From Thiohalocapsa sp963695445 (lineage in GTDB: Bacteria; Pseudomonadota; Gammaproteobacteria; Chromatiales; Chromatiaceae), in assembly GCA_963695445.1 (NCBI GenBank), contig CAVOGV010000009.1:21687-85686 (forward strand): a stretch of 64,000 nucleotides of DNA. Direction: 5' to 3'. Shown here piece by piece: positions 47,801 to 56,974 of the stretch (positions are counted from its first letter, which is position 1; every line of letters starts with the position of its first letter). The position numbers were made by a program, and so were the translations under genes. Under the pieces are notes generated by a model. That model had not been told where the DNA came from, made no database searches, and worked only from the letters and a program-made list of their open reading frames with translations.

Positions 47801-50800
47801 GGTGCCGGTACTGACATCGCCCGCCGCGTTGACGGTGACGGCGCCCGCCGAATTGCCCGCGCCGCCAAGCCCCCCCAGGCCGACGTTGAGCGCGTTGCCG
47901 GTGCTCAGCGACCCGGCGACGGCCAGCGCGCCGCGCCCGCCCTGACCCCCGATGGATTGCGCGAGGATGCCCTCCGCATGGTCCCCCGCCGTCGAGATGC
48001 CGCCCGGCGTCGGTATTCGACCGTGACGGCGCCACCGGTACCCGCCGGACCACTGCACTGCCGCCGATCGCGACATCGACGGAATTGGACTCGCCGACGG
48101 TCACGCTGCCGGCGACCGTCAACCCGCCATCGCCACCGCCGCCGCCGGTCGACTGCGCCAGCAGTCCGACGGACGAGGTGCCCTGGGTCTGGATGGTCGC
48201 GCCGGTGTTGCTGGCCGGAGACGGCGCCGCCATTCCCGCCGCCGCCGCCGGAACCGCCGGCACCAACGGTGAGGCCGATACCGCCATTCACGTCCACGTC
48301 GACGGAGATCACCGCGCCGCCATGACCACCGCCGCCGCCGATGGACTGCGCGAGCAGGCCATGGGATACGTCACCCTGGGTCTCGACGGTGGCGAGGTAA
48401 TCCGCCGAGAGATCTGTCGAACGGATGTCAGGCTGCACGACACCGCTTCCGCCATTGCCTCCGGCGCCGCCGCACCGCCGACACCGAGCGAGATGGACGG
48501 GTGTTGACCGAGACCGTCACCGGAACGGCGAAGCCGCCGTTGCCGCCGCCGCCACCGATGGACTGGCCCACCAGCCCATGCGAACTGCTGCCGGTGGTCG
48601 TCAGGGGATATGCCGGCGGCTGTCCTGCGGCGAATGACTGGCGTGACCGTCGCCGCCGCTGCCGCCGCGCCGCCCGCGCCGCCGACGGATGCGGCAAAGA
48701 CGGTTCCGCCGCCAGTCGGCGCCGCCGCCGCTTCCACCGCCGCCGCCGATGGACTGGGCCAGAACGGCCGGTGATTGCATCAGATGGGTCGTGACCGACC
48801 CCGCAGTTGTCGCGATCAGCGCTCCGCCAGTGCCGCCGCCGCCACCGGTGCCGCCCAGGTCGAACCAGCCCGCCCCGGTTCCGGCCTTGCCGCCGCCGCC
48901 GCCGATGGATTGGGCCAGGATGCCCAGGGAGCAGCCGCCGCAGACACCGGCATTCTGGCTCGACGAAGGCTGCGTGCCGGTCTCGATCGTGCCAATATTC
49001 TGCACCTTCACGGTCGCCGCCGTTCGAGCCCGGACCGGCACGGCCTCCGACGCTGCCAAGCGCGACGGTGGAGCCGCCCGAGCCGCCGGCACCACCGATG
49101 GAGTGCGCCAGGATGCCGTCAGAGGCAAAGTTGTGCGTCGTCAGGTCCCCGGCATTGTTCACCGACACCGAGCCGCCCGCCCCGCCGGCACCGCCGGTTC
49201 CGCCTGAGCTGAAGAAGGCCCCGAAAGCGCTTCCGCCATGGCCGCCGCCACCGCCGAGCGAGGACGCGCCAATCGCGGCCGAACTTTGTCCTTCGGTCGT
49301 GATGTCCGTGCCAGTGCCGAAGCCTTGCCCATTGTTGACCGTCACGTTGCCGCCGGCTCCGGCGGACCCGCCGTTCACGGCGAACTCGATGAGGCCGTAA
49401 GCGTTCGAGGCATCGCCACCGTGGCCGCCGATCGACTGGGCCATGACGCCATAGGAATCGTCGCCGGCAGTCGCGATCGAGCCCGTCGCCTCGTTCAGCG
49501 CGACGGTCACCGGCCCGGATGCGGCGCTAGCGCCGGGTGGTCCCGGATTGGACACCCAGCTGCCGTCGCCTGACAGACCGCCGTCACCACCGACACTCAA
49601 GGCGGCGATGCCGTGGGAGCTCGTGCCGCCCGTCGCGATCTGGACATGGCCCACGGCCTGGACCTCCACCGAGCCACCCCCTCCGCCGGAGCCACCGGCA
49701 CCGCCGTCGCCAATAGACTTTCCGGTTCCGCCCTGTCCGCCCTGCCCTCCCTGACTGAGGGCGAGAACACCCGTCGATTGCACCCCGTTGGTATCGACGC
49801 TCAAGTCTCCGAAGTTCAGCACCTGCGGCAGCGGTGTGGCGCCTGCGCCGCCCTTGGCCCCCGATGCGGTGTCGTTGTTTCCGCCTCGACCGCCCATGCC
49901 GCTACTGGCGCCGTTCTTGGGTGACGAGGCAATCGAAACACCCGGGGAATTGTCGCCGGAGGTCTTGGCAACGAGGTAGAACGGCGCGGACACGGAGGAA
50001 GGGTTGAGAAAGCCGAGATAAACGCCACCGGCTTGTCCGCCATTGGCGGCATGGCCGCCATAGGCCAGCCCGGTGGCGCCTGCGCCTCCGGTGCCGCCCG
50101 CCGTGATGATCTCGAGGGCCGGTGCATCGTCGCCCTGGGTCGTGATACTCCAGGGGGTCTTGACCGGATTGTAGTTCCCATCGGAATTGAGGAGTTGTAT
50201 GTCGTGGGTAGAGCCGGTAGAGCCGGCAGCGCCGCCCATTCCGCCGCTAGAATAAACAGCACCGCCATTGCCGCCCCTGCCGCCGTTGCCGCCTCGAATA
50301 TCGAATACGAGTCCAGGCGCCCCGTTAGATGTCTCGATGGTCGCGACTCCGTAGAGCCAAATCACTTCGCCATCTTGGGTATCGACACCGGGTCCTCCGT
50401 TCCCACCGTTGGCATATAGCGAATAACCGCCTTGGCCGCCGTTGCCCCCTGTCATTCTCGTATAGAAGGCCGGTGTACCGGATAGGTCCGACGTGAGCGT
50501 CGAATCGAAGTAGTAGGTGAACTCACCCGCGTAACCCGCATACCCGGCTCCACCGGCCCCTCCGTTCGCGGGCCAGAACGGATCGTTCTGATCTTTACCA
50601 TCTCGCCCGGTGTTGCCAATTGCGATACAGGAAACCGGTGAGCCGGTTTGGGGAGTACAGATACTCGGTTGGCTCTCGGCTTCGGCGGTGCCGTGACCGG
50701 CGACCATCAGGAACGCCAGAACCGGCAGACGCGCTAGCCTGCTTGCAGACTGCGTCGTCGGCGCGGCCTTGGTCGGTGTTGCCGCGCAATGCGCGGCTGT

Positions 50801-50914
50801 AGCGTGGGCAGGCGGCCAAAGGGTGGAAACGGACTCGCGAGTTGGTGCTGGCGACAAGGACTCGTTGCGGGTTTGTCGCGGACGTAAGTGCGTACAGCCA
50901 TTTGGACGGATCAT
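41809..50914 (-). CDS. Giant Gly-rich autotransporter (type V secretion), several frame breaks
   Basis: About 3,030 residues. Start ATG 50914 (MIRPNGCTHLRPRQTRNE) behind GAGAGGAAGC; a long N-terminal export signal with core LARLPVLAFLMVAGHGTAEA. The passenger carries about 30 copies of a motif such as ILAQSIGGGGGxGG, spaced roughly 75 residues apart and alternating with VSVGGSGGxG and VTTxGxxxxG strands, as in large beta-helical surface proteins. The C-terminus (about 300 residues) is an outer-membrane beta-barrel ending GGGLKVELPF with the terminal Phe needed for BAM recognition. Main frames: 48428-50914, 42995-48076 and 41809-43055. Breaks occur near 43055 and repeatedly between 48000 and 49040; where phase is clear, each is one extra base. 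Probably a surface adhesin or fibre. Confidence 0.85.
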
Positions 50915-50964
50915 GCTTCCTCTCTCCCCCATATTCGTTTTGCTCGTCGCGCTTCTGTCGCTGG

Positions 50965-51095
50965 GGCGACTGACGCTTGACTGATCGTGGAGTGCCGTCG
51001 CGGGCTTGACCGGAGCCCTGCGCGCCAGCCGTCCATGGCATTCGGTTCAGGCCTGGTTTCGCGTTAGACCTCGGCAACATCGAGCCGCGCCGCGG
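50965..51095. repeat. Long repeat A, copy 1
   Basis: A 131-base sequence (GGCGACTGACGCTTGACTGA to GAGCCGCGCCGCGG), repeated at 52184-52314 in the same orientation and at the same length. The copies are similar but not identical. Copy 1 overlaps the start of the decayed collagen-like fragment; copy 2 abuts the intact collagen-like gene. Confidence 0.85.
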
Positions 51096-51267
51096 GACCT
51101 TGGTCGCCCTTGTCGCCCCTTGGTCGCACGGGGCCTTGGTCGCCTTTCTCACCCTTTTCGCCGACAGGCCCAACGGCGCCGATGGTCACTTCGTACTCAT
51201 CGCCGTGCGGCTCGCCGGGGCCGTTGTTCAGCGCGTAGGGCTGATGCCCGATAGGGTGATCCGCCAA
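51064..51267 (-). pseudogene. Fragment of a collagen-like secreted protein
   Basis: The minus-strand frame contains GDEYEVTIGAVGPVGEKGEK and GDQGPVRPRGDKGDQGPAAR, ending LDVAEV. It matches the junction and collagen-like Gly-X-Y part of the gene at 52315-53164 (YDVTIGAVGPAGEQGEKGDQ). No signal peptide, TIG domain or Cys-rich C-terminus is present. The N-terminal 20 residues come from repeat B and are not homologous. A partial duplicate. Confidence 0.7.
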
Positions 51268-51377
51268 CCCGCCTTGATTTCAACATCGACAACCGCGGCA
51301 ACGTGCTCGGGACCGACAAAGGAGATCGTCGGTCTTGGCGGAAAGAGGAACCCGTCCATGGTTCCACCCCACGCGGG
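51243..51377. repeat. Long repeat B, copy 1
   Basis: 135 bases from GATGCCCGATAGGGTGATCC to CCCCACGCGGG, near-identical to 52045-52179. The central 60 bases (around CAACGTGCTCGGGACCGACA and GGAGATCGTCGGTCTTGGCG) are unchanged. The two copies flank the PEP-CTERM gene as direct repeats. Confidence 0.9.
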
Positions 51378-51395
51378 CTCGTTTCATCACGTGGC

Positions 51396-51974
51396 CTAAA
51401 TTGCCGGTTTTGGGCGGCGCCGCCAGCGCGCCAACAGCAAGCCACCCAACCCAAGCAACGCCAAGGTAGGTGGCGCAGGAACTACGCCAGAGCCGGCCTG
51501 GAAGGTAAGCGAATCCGCGGTTGTTCCCGCCCCCCAATTCCACACATAGTTCCCAGGGGTGATACCAAGACTGGCCAAGGAGCTATTGTTGTAAGTCATC
51601 GCAGCAGAGATCGAATCGCCAGAGGAGTAACCAGAGGGAACGCGAAGAAAACCGTTGCTGCCCAGCACCCCGACAAGCCCGCCTGAGCCAGTTGTCGGGA
51701 ACCCCGGACCCAAACCGGGTCCGAATGACGACGGACCGCTGATTCCAGCGTACTCATCGAAGCCGACGAAGCCGGGCCCCAAAAGAACGTTACCGCTGGA
51801 CGGAGAGATCGTGCCGGCTCCATTCCCACTGTCGACAAAGCTCAACGCAGACAAATCGATCGTGCCGGAAGCATTGACCAACAGATCGGCCCCGACCTCT
51901 TCAGCTGTGATGACGAGCGCCGCGTTCGCGAGGCTTGGCCCGATCAGAACGGCCAACAGGGGAAATAGACGCAT
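51396..51974 (-). CDS. PEP-CTERM-type exported protein
   Basis: A 192-residue protein. The signal peptide is MRLFPLLAVLIGPSLANA. The mature part is Gly/Ser-rich with strands (VGADLLVNASGTIDLSALSF, YVWNWGAGTTADSLTFQAG). The C-terminus VVPAPPTLALLGLGGLLLAR plus WRRRPKPAI has the layout of a PEP-CTERM sorting signal: Pro-rich motif, hydrophobic helix, Arg cluster. By family it is processed by an exosortase; none is in the window. Start ATG 51974. The gene is bracketed by repeat B copies, suggesting movement as a cassette. Confidence 0.82.
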   Translation of the reverse strand: MRLFPLLAVLIGPSLANAALVITAEEVGADLLVNASGTIDLSALSFVDSGNGAGTISPSSGNVLLGPGFVGFDEYAGISGPSSFGPGLGPGFPTTGSGGLVGVLGSNGFLRVPSGYSSGDSISAAMTYNNSSLASLGITPGNYVWNWGAGTTADSLTFQAGSGVVPAPPTLALLGLGGLLLARWRRRPKPAI

Positions 51975-52044
51975 GATTGAGTACCTGTTCAGTTTGCAGA
52001 TGGCTTGAGCCTGGCCGGATAGACCGATTTTGGCGCGTAGAGCG

Positions 52045-52179
52045 GATGCCCGATGGGGCGATCCGCCAACCCGCCTTGCTTTCAACGCCGACAACCGCGG
52101 CAACGTGCTCGGGACCGACAAAGGAGATCGTCGGTCTTGGCGGATGGCGGAACCCGTCTATGGTTCCGCCCTACGCGGG
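52045..52179. repeat. Long repeat B, copy 2, with hairpin
   Basis: Second 135-base copy. It contains a perfect 9-bp inverted repeat: GGCGGAACC (52146-52154), a 7-base loop, then GGTTCCGCC (52162-52170). In copy 1 the same hairpin is degraded to AGGAACC/GGTTCCA. Confidence 0.9.
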
Positions 52180-52183
52180 TTAA

Positions 52184-52314
52184 GGCGACTGACGACTGAC
52201 TTATCGTGGAGTGGGGTCGCGGACTTGACCGGAACCCCGCGCGCCAGCCGTCCATGGCGTTCGGTTCAGGCCGGATTGCCCGCGGGACCTCGGCCACATC
52301 GCGCAGCGCCGCGG
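52184..52314. repeat. Long repeat A, copy 2
   Basis: Second 131-base copy, ending exactly at the stop codon of the collagen-like gene (52315). Only four bases separate it from repeat B copy 2. The stretch 51975-52314 contains no gene. Confidence 0.85.
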
Positions 52315-53164
52315 CTATTGACAGGCCGCCACGCACTGGGTGGCCGTGGAGTCCGCGCGTGAGACGCAGCGGTCGTATTTGGCGGTCTCATCTTGGATAC
52401 AGCGTTGCACAAACGCCTTGCAAGTCTCCGTGTCGCCGCCGGTTCCAATCATGCAACTCCGATAACCGTTTCCTTCGCAGGAGTCGATATCGCGATCGAG
52501 GCGACTTTGACAAACGGCGAACGCGGCCTCTTTGGCCGTCATGCAGGGCTCTATGCATTGTTGAAGAACCAGCTCCCGCTCCCGATCGGCGATCACCTCA
52601 TCGATGTTCGAGCAACTGAGTGTTGCGTCGGGCAGTATGCCGACGACGACTTGCCCGGTGGGACAGGCGCTGGGCGGCACGATGCCGGGGTCGCCCTGAT
52701 CGCCCTGCGGCCCCGCCGGACCTTGGTCGCCCGTGTCGCCCTTCGGTCCCGCGGGGCCTTGGTCGCCTTTCTCACCCTGTTCGCCGGCAGGCCCGACGGC
52801 GCCGATGGTCACGTCATACGTCGTCGCTGTGCTTCTTTTTGGGATCGTTGGAAACCGTCAATAGGAAGTCGCCATCGACACAGGTCGGAATGCCCAGATC
52901 GGCGTCCGGTGGGCACTCCACCAGCATCTCATCGTCGGCCACGCTGAGCACGGTGAGCGCGCCGAAATTGCCGAAGCTGACCTCGAGAGGACCCGGTCCG
53001 GACGTGAAGCCCTCGCCAACAATCAGCAGCGTGTCCCCCGTCGCATCGAAGCTCACGAAGACCTCGGTGACCCGAAGGTCGCCTTGCGGTGGTTTTGCGA
53101 CCGCGGTCGTCGTCGCGATCGCAGCGATCACCGCAATCAAGAAGGGAGACGGTCGAAGCTTCAT
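52315..53164 (-). CDS. Secreted collagen-like protein with TIG-like domain (one frame break)
   Basis: About 282 residues. Signal peptide MKLRPSPFLIAVIAAIATTT; a beta-rich IPT/TIG-like domain (VTEVFVSFDATGDTLLIVGE, GPGPLEVSFGNFGALTVLSV); a short collagen-like stretch of Gly-X-Y triplets (GEKGDQGPAGPKGDTGDQGP); then a Cys-rich C-terminus with paired Cys (CIEPCMTAKEAAFAVCQSRL, CVSRADSTATQCVAACQ). One extra base at about 52820 (GACGACGTATGACG) separates the two frames: KKKHSDD then YDVTIGAVGPAG. Start ATG 53164. Probably an extracellular fibre or anchor; the Cys region may form disulfides. A decayed duplicate of its middle lies at 51064-51267. Confidence 0.77.
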
Positions 53165-53419
53165 CGTGCACACCTCATGGCCAGGCCGAGTGCTGCGGCT
53201 CTTGTTTTGGAAAGGAACAAGCCGCTGACTGCGATTGATAATTGTCAACGGCCCCTTCGCCGTACTTTAAGCCAAGGTGTCGGCCGCGCGTTAGGCGCAG
53301 CGTCTCAAGATTCGTTGACCTGGTGTCTCACGCACCGGTCTGCTATACCCTTTCGGCAACGCAGCAGCCTGACGTGTCTTGGTGCAGCGGCCACCATCCC
53401 GCCAACCCGGCAGCAGCCC

Positions 53420-54442
53420 GTGGACAAGATCCCCACCTCACAATTCGATTACCGGAAGTTTGCGCCGGCTGACCGGCTACCGGCGTTTCGGCAGCTGACG
53501 GCCTCGCTGTACGAGACCTGGGCACTGGGCGATCCGGAATCCTTTCAGGCGGAGGCCTACGGCCACCAGGTGAAGGATTTGATATTCACCGAGGTCGAAT
53601 TCGGCGCGACACGGTTCAAACGCAGCGCCGCGCACACCCAGGGCGGCGGCAAGGATTTCCTGACGCTTCATGCGCAACTCGCCGGGATCGAGCGCCTGGT
53701 CATGGATCACGGCATCGTGCAGCTTCTTCCGGGCAGGATCTATTTGCGGGACTGGGCATACCCTTTCGAATGCAGGTCCACGCCCATGTACATGCACACC
53801 ATCGTGGTTCCGCGCCACCGCCTGACATCCAGTGTGCTGTTGGACGCGGAGAATCCGATCTTGGACTGGCGCATCTCCGAACCCGACGGAGGGATGCTGT
53901 TCAAGCTGTGGGCGGAACTGGTCAAGTCGTTCGCCACGGTGACGCTGGAACAGGCACAAGTGCTGTGTGATGCCTTTCTTGGTTTTGTCGACGGGCTGTT
54001 GGGCGCTTTCGCCTGCAAGGATAGGCCCGCCACACTGCAGTCAATGGAACGCTTTCTGTCCGCGAGGCTGCGGCGCGACGTCAGCGTGGACGAGCTTTGC
54101 GAGCGATTTCACGCCTCGCGCGCCACGGTCTACCGTCTGTTCGAACCGCACGGCGGTGTGCGGGCCTACCTGAGCCGGATGCGCATGGAACGCGCTTATG
54201 CCGACCTGTGCCAGGCCGATCCCAACTACGTCAAAATCGCGGAAATCGCCGCGTCCTGGCAGTTCAGTGATGCCAGCACCTTCAGTCGCCGGTTCCGTCA
54301 GCTATTCGGTCAGTCTCCGTCCGACGTCCTGGGCAGTGATTTCGAGGCTCGGGAAGTACCCCACCCGGGCATGATTCACGGCGCTGACATGTACTCGTCG
54401 TATATGAAGTGGTTCAACAATGCGTCGAGGCGGACGCCATGA
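53420..54442 (+). CDS. AraC-family transcriptional regulator
   Basis: A 340-residue regulator. The N-terminal ligand or dimer domain (about residues 1-210) includes FTEVEFGATRFKRSAAHTQG and TPMYMHTIVVPRHRLTSSVL. The C-terminal AraC double helix-turn-helix reads VSVDELCERFHASRATVYRL, then RMRMERAYADLCQADPNYVK and EIAASWQFSDASTFSRRFRQ, closing FGQSPSDVLG. Start: GTG 53420 (VDKIPTSQFDYRKFAP) is the best match; the longer upstream frame is Arg-rich noise. It is divergent from the collagen-like gene and may regulate it or the surface-protein cluster. Confidence 0.85.
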   Translation: MDKIPTSQFDYRKFAPADRLPAFRQLTASLYETWALGDPESFQAEAYGHQVKDLIFTEVEFGATRFKRSAAHTQGGGKDFLTLHAQLAGIERLVMDHGIVQLLPGRIYLRDWAYPFECRSTPMYMHTIVVPRHRLTSSVLLDAENPILDWRISEPDGGMLFKLWAELVKSFATVTLEQAQVLCDAFLGFVDGLLGAFACKDRPATLQSMERFLSARLRRDVSVDELCERFHASRATVYRLFEPHGGVRAYLSRMRMERAYADLCQADPNYVKIAEIAASWQFSDASTFSRRFRQLFGQSPSDVLGSDFEAREVPHPGMIHGADMYSSYMKWFNNASRRTP

Positions 54443-54492
54443 AGCGATGCGCCGATGGTCAATTGAATCGGCGGCCTTAGCGGAGTTCCCGC

Positions 54493-54717
54493 CTAAGACC
54501 GGACGCGGTGCCTCCTCGCCGCAAGACACATCCCTGCCGTTATCCGGCCCATGGAAAAGCGCAACCCTGGCTTCTGACTGCTTGGCTGCAGAAAACCCGC
54601 CTGGTTCTCGTCGGTATGCCTCAAGGTAATTGTCGCTCCGTCGAGCAACAGAGCGCGCCCTCCGCGCCAAGCTTCGAAATCCTCCTGCACATCCTCGGGC
54701 GTGGCGAAAACGAAACA
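54493..54717 (-). pseudogene. IS4-family transposase fragment
   Basis: The minus strand reads FVFATPEDVQEDFEAWRGGR, ALLLDGATITLRHTDENQAG and FLQPSSQKPGLRFSMGR. This is the region around the first catalytic Asp of IS4-type transposases (LVDGTTxxxxDTPENQxxYPQP and QKPGLGFPxAR). Both ends are missing. No inverted repeats were seen. The rest of 54443-55075 shows no gene. Confidence 0.66.
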
Positions 54718-55075
54718 ATCTCACTGCCAGACCGGTTAGTCCGTTGTGGGTCGGTTGCTGTCGCCGGCGGACCGGATGCTGAGCGTCTGCTGACGGTCCA
54801 GAAGGGATGTTTACTGCGCGGATCGCGCTGCGCATCCGCTGACGGAGTCCGCCGAATGCCCCTGGCAACGTGGGGTATGTGCTGCTGCAAACGCCAACGC
54901 CTACATTCGTCGAGGCGACAGGGTCGACAGTTAGGGCTGCGTCAGACCTTGACTAATGAGGTGCTAAGCTTGTCCAAGAGGATTGGTCGTCGCAAGCATG
55001 CGACTTGTCCAATCTGGGAGTCGGTCGGACGCTCGATGTCTGTCCGGAGGGCTGTCGGAAAGGAGGGACATTTCA

Positions 55076-55330
55076 ATGCCACATTGTGCGCAAGGTACGA
55101 CAGGCTGGACAAAGCTGCAAAGCTACCAGGCCTTGTGGGATCCGAAGATTAGCCTTGGGAAGTTTTACTTCACAACGTTCCAAGGCAAGCGTGAGGAGAC
55201 GCCGTACATGGACGCCGAGAACTTCGCCCAGGTTCTCAATATCCTCCAGAACGAAAAACCCGTGTACGGTAATGCCAGCACGGGCTCAGTGACGACGCAA
55301 GCCGAGGAGGTCGGCGAAGAAGAGACATAA
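55076..55330 (+). CDS. Small conserved-looking hypothetical protein
   Basis: An 84-residue protein with a strong ribosome site (AAGGAGG ten bases before ATG 55076). Sequence MPHCAQGTTGWTKLQSYQAL, WDPKISLGKFYFTTFQGKRE and FAQVLNILQNEKPVYGNAST; the last 20 residues are acidic. The aromatic-rich middle looks like a compact beta-alpha fold. I recognise no named family. It stands alone between an IS remnant and an inverted repeat. Confidence 0.68.
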   Translation: MPHCAQGTTGWTKLQSYQALWDPKISLGKFYFTTFQGKREETPYMDAENFAQVLNILQNEKPVYGNASTGSVTTQAEEVGEEET

Positions 55331-55418
55331 CCGGACGCGATCGTTCCCGCACGGATCATGCTGCGGGAGCCGTCCATTCCACGCGGGACGTGCTGTAGAC
55401 CAGCATAACGACGACTAG

Positions 55419-55462
55419 GCGGGCGCTTTGCTCTAATCACTGTTCGTGGGCTTAGCGCCCGC
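55419..55462. terminator. Inverted repeat, possible terminator
   Basis: GCGGGCGCT (55419-55427) pairs with AGCGCCCGC (55454-55462) across a 26-base loop. It lies 90 bases after the small hypothetical gene and 230 bases after the stop of the convergent secreted-protein gene. The loop is long and no U-tract follows, so assignment as a terminator is weak. The rest of 55331-55696 shows no gene. Confidence 0.35.
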
Positions 55463-55696
55463 TGCGGTTACTCAGTGTCCACGCCCCATCAGTGAAGCGG
55501 TAACCGCCCGGCCGCTCGTCAGCCTCCGCGCCGCCCGCGCCCGCTCAGCGCATCGGCACGACTTCCCGCTTCGGCCAATCGCGCTGGCCTGCGGTACGGT
55601 GATCCGTTGCGCGTCCGCGAATCCACACGGGCGCAGTTTCCCAGCATTGGGTCCTGATCACAGATCAGGACCCGACAGGTCGGCCTACGCGCGCGC

Positions 55697-56386
55697 TCAC
55701 TTCAGGTTGATGACACGGAAACCCAAGTCAACATCGTTTGGCGGAACGACGCCGAACGCGCCCTTCGCACTTTGGCCATTCGCGTACGGATTGCCGCTAT
55801 CTCCGACCCAGTCAATGACCCCGGGCGGAGCGTAAGGCGTCGACAAGACAATCACAAAACGCCGGTTTTGCCAGGTGGGCACGGGTTGATTGAGCTTGAA
55901 ATTTACCCACTGGCTGTTTGGCAGTGCCGATGGAAAGGTCGCGTAACTTGTTGCCGATGCGAGCAGCGTCATCTTTGGGGCAATCGAATTGTAGGTTTGC
56001 CCCTCGTAGAGCTCTGCGTCGAGTTGGAATCCAAGCGACGGCCCTTGGTTCTGCCTCAAAAAAAGATTCAGAGCCACGATCTTGCCGTCCGAAAGGCTCG
56101 CAACAAAGGACTGCCTCGCTGAATTAAGCACATCGACCGGAAGGCTCGCATCCTTCTTGGCTGGTAGAAATTGTTGATCGACGCGAGCAATATGGAAAAC
56201 GACCGGCTTTGCCGGCCACTTGCCATAACCCGGAAAGAACTTGGCGTTGTGTTGCTGAATTTTCAGCCATTGTTCCGGAGTGAGCGTATAGGGCTGCGCG
56301 ACGGCAACTGCTGCAGCAGAAGCTGAGAGGGCAAGCGCAATGAGAATGCGGAACATGCGGTTGGATGCAAAGGATGTCGTGTTCAT
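55697..56386 (-). CDS. Secreted protein of unknown function
   Basis: A 229-residue exported protein. The signal peptide lies in MNTTSFASNRMFRILIALAL plus SASAAAVAVAQ. The mature domain reads YTLTPEQWLKIQQHNAKFFP, VVFHIARVDQQFLPAKKDAS and LNLFLRQNQGPSLGFQLDAE, ending in beta-strands (DVDLGFRVINLK). The sequence appears to be one all-beta domain. I recognise no named family. Start ATG 56386; a second Met at residue 11 could also serve. Confidence 0.7.
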   Translation of the reverse strand: MNTTSFASNRMFRILIALALSASAAAVAVAQPYTLTPEQWLKIQQHNAKFFPGYGKWPAKPVVFHIARVDQQFLPAKKDASLPVDVLNSARQSFVASLSDGKIVALNLFLRQNQGPSLGFQLDAELYEGQTYNSIAPKMTLLASATSYATFPSALPNSQWVNFKLNQPVPTWQNRRFVIVLSTPYAPPGVIDWVGDSGNPYANGQSAKGAFGVVPPNDVDLGFRVINLK

Positions 56387-56974
56387 TGTGTCCTCTTGGC
56401 AGGTGCGTAGGACTTTGGACCTTGGTATGCGCCGTAGAAAAGGCGACCACTGCTTCCCAGTAAATCCTCATCGGCTGCCCTCGACCGGTATCTGTGACTA
56501 TTTCGCCCGGGCTTGGCGCATTGTCAGTGCGTAAGTAACCGGGCGCAGGGCAAGCGCGCCGATCGAGGTCAGCCGATCTCAATATAGACCATGAGTTGCT
56601 GACGCATGCCGCGCGGGCGAGCGACCAGAGGCGCTTCACGCTGCTGGCGTGCCTCGTCATCGACGCTCCTTGCTGCGGCTGCGGCCGCACAGCGGCTCTG
56701 GCGGCAATCCTTCTCGCTCCTGCCGCTCGTGTCTTCCGACCCCCCCAATGCCGATGCGCGCCAGTAATCGCGCACGCGTCCTCATCCAATCTCCATTCCG
56801 CAAACGCACCTTCACCTTGCGTATTTGCAAATCGTAGTCTATCGTATTCGTATTACGGATTATCTCATCCGTCCCGCTCGCCGCCCGCCGCTCGGTTTCT
56901 CCCCGTCCCGGCGGGCGGCTCCTGCTCCGGATCGCGTGGCCCTTCGCGGTGCTGCCGATCGAGAGACAGCCATC
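56387..56974. other. Intergenic region without a supported gene
   Basis: 588 bases. The patatin reading frame is open through much of it, but the encoded residues are Arg/Cys/Pro-rich without family character. Around 56820-56870 an AT-rich patch (GTATTCGTATTACGGATTAT) is the likely promoter area for the patatin gene. Confidence 0.4.

Noticed and set aside
42875..48325. 1,816-codon open frame on the plus strand
   Set aside because: It is the mirror of the autotransporter repeats. Gly-rich coding (GGC/GGN) gives Pro/Ala-rich frames on the other strand; there is no signal, barrel or family motif.
41809..50914. CRISPR array in the repeat-rich stretch
   Set aside because: The periodic sequence encodes variable Gly-rich protein repeats, with no fixed direct repeats, unique spacers or cas genes.
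55419..55462. Integron attC site
   Set aside because: The inverted repeat lacks the conserved core-site sequences and no integrase is nearby.
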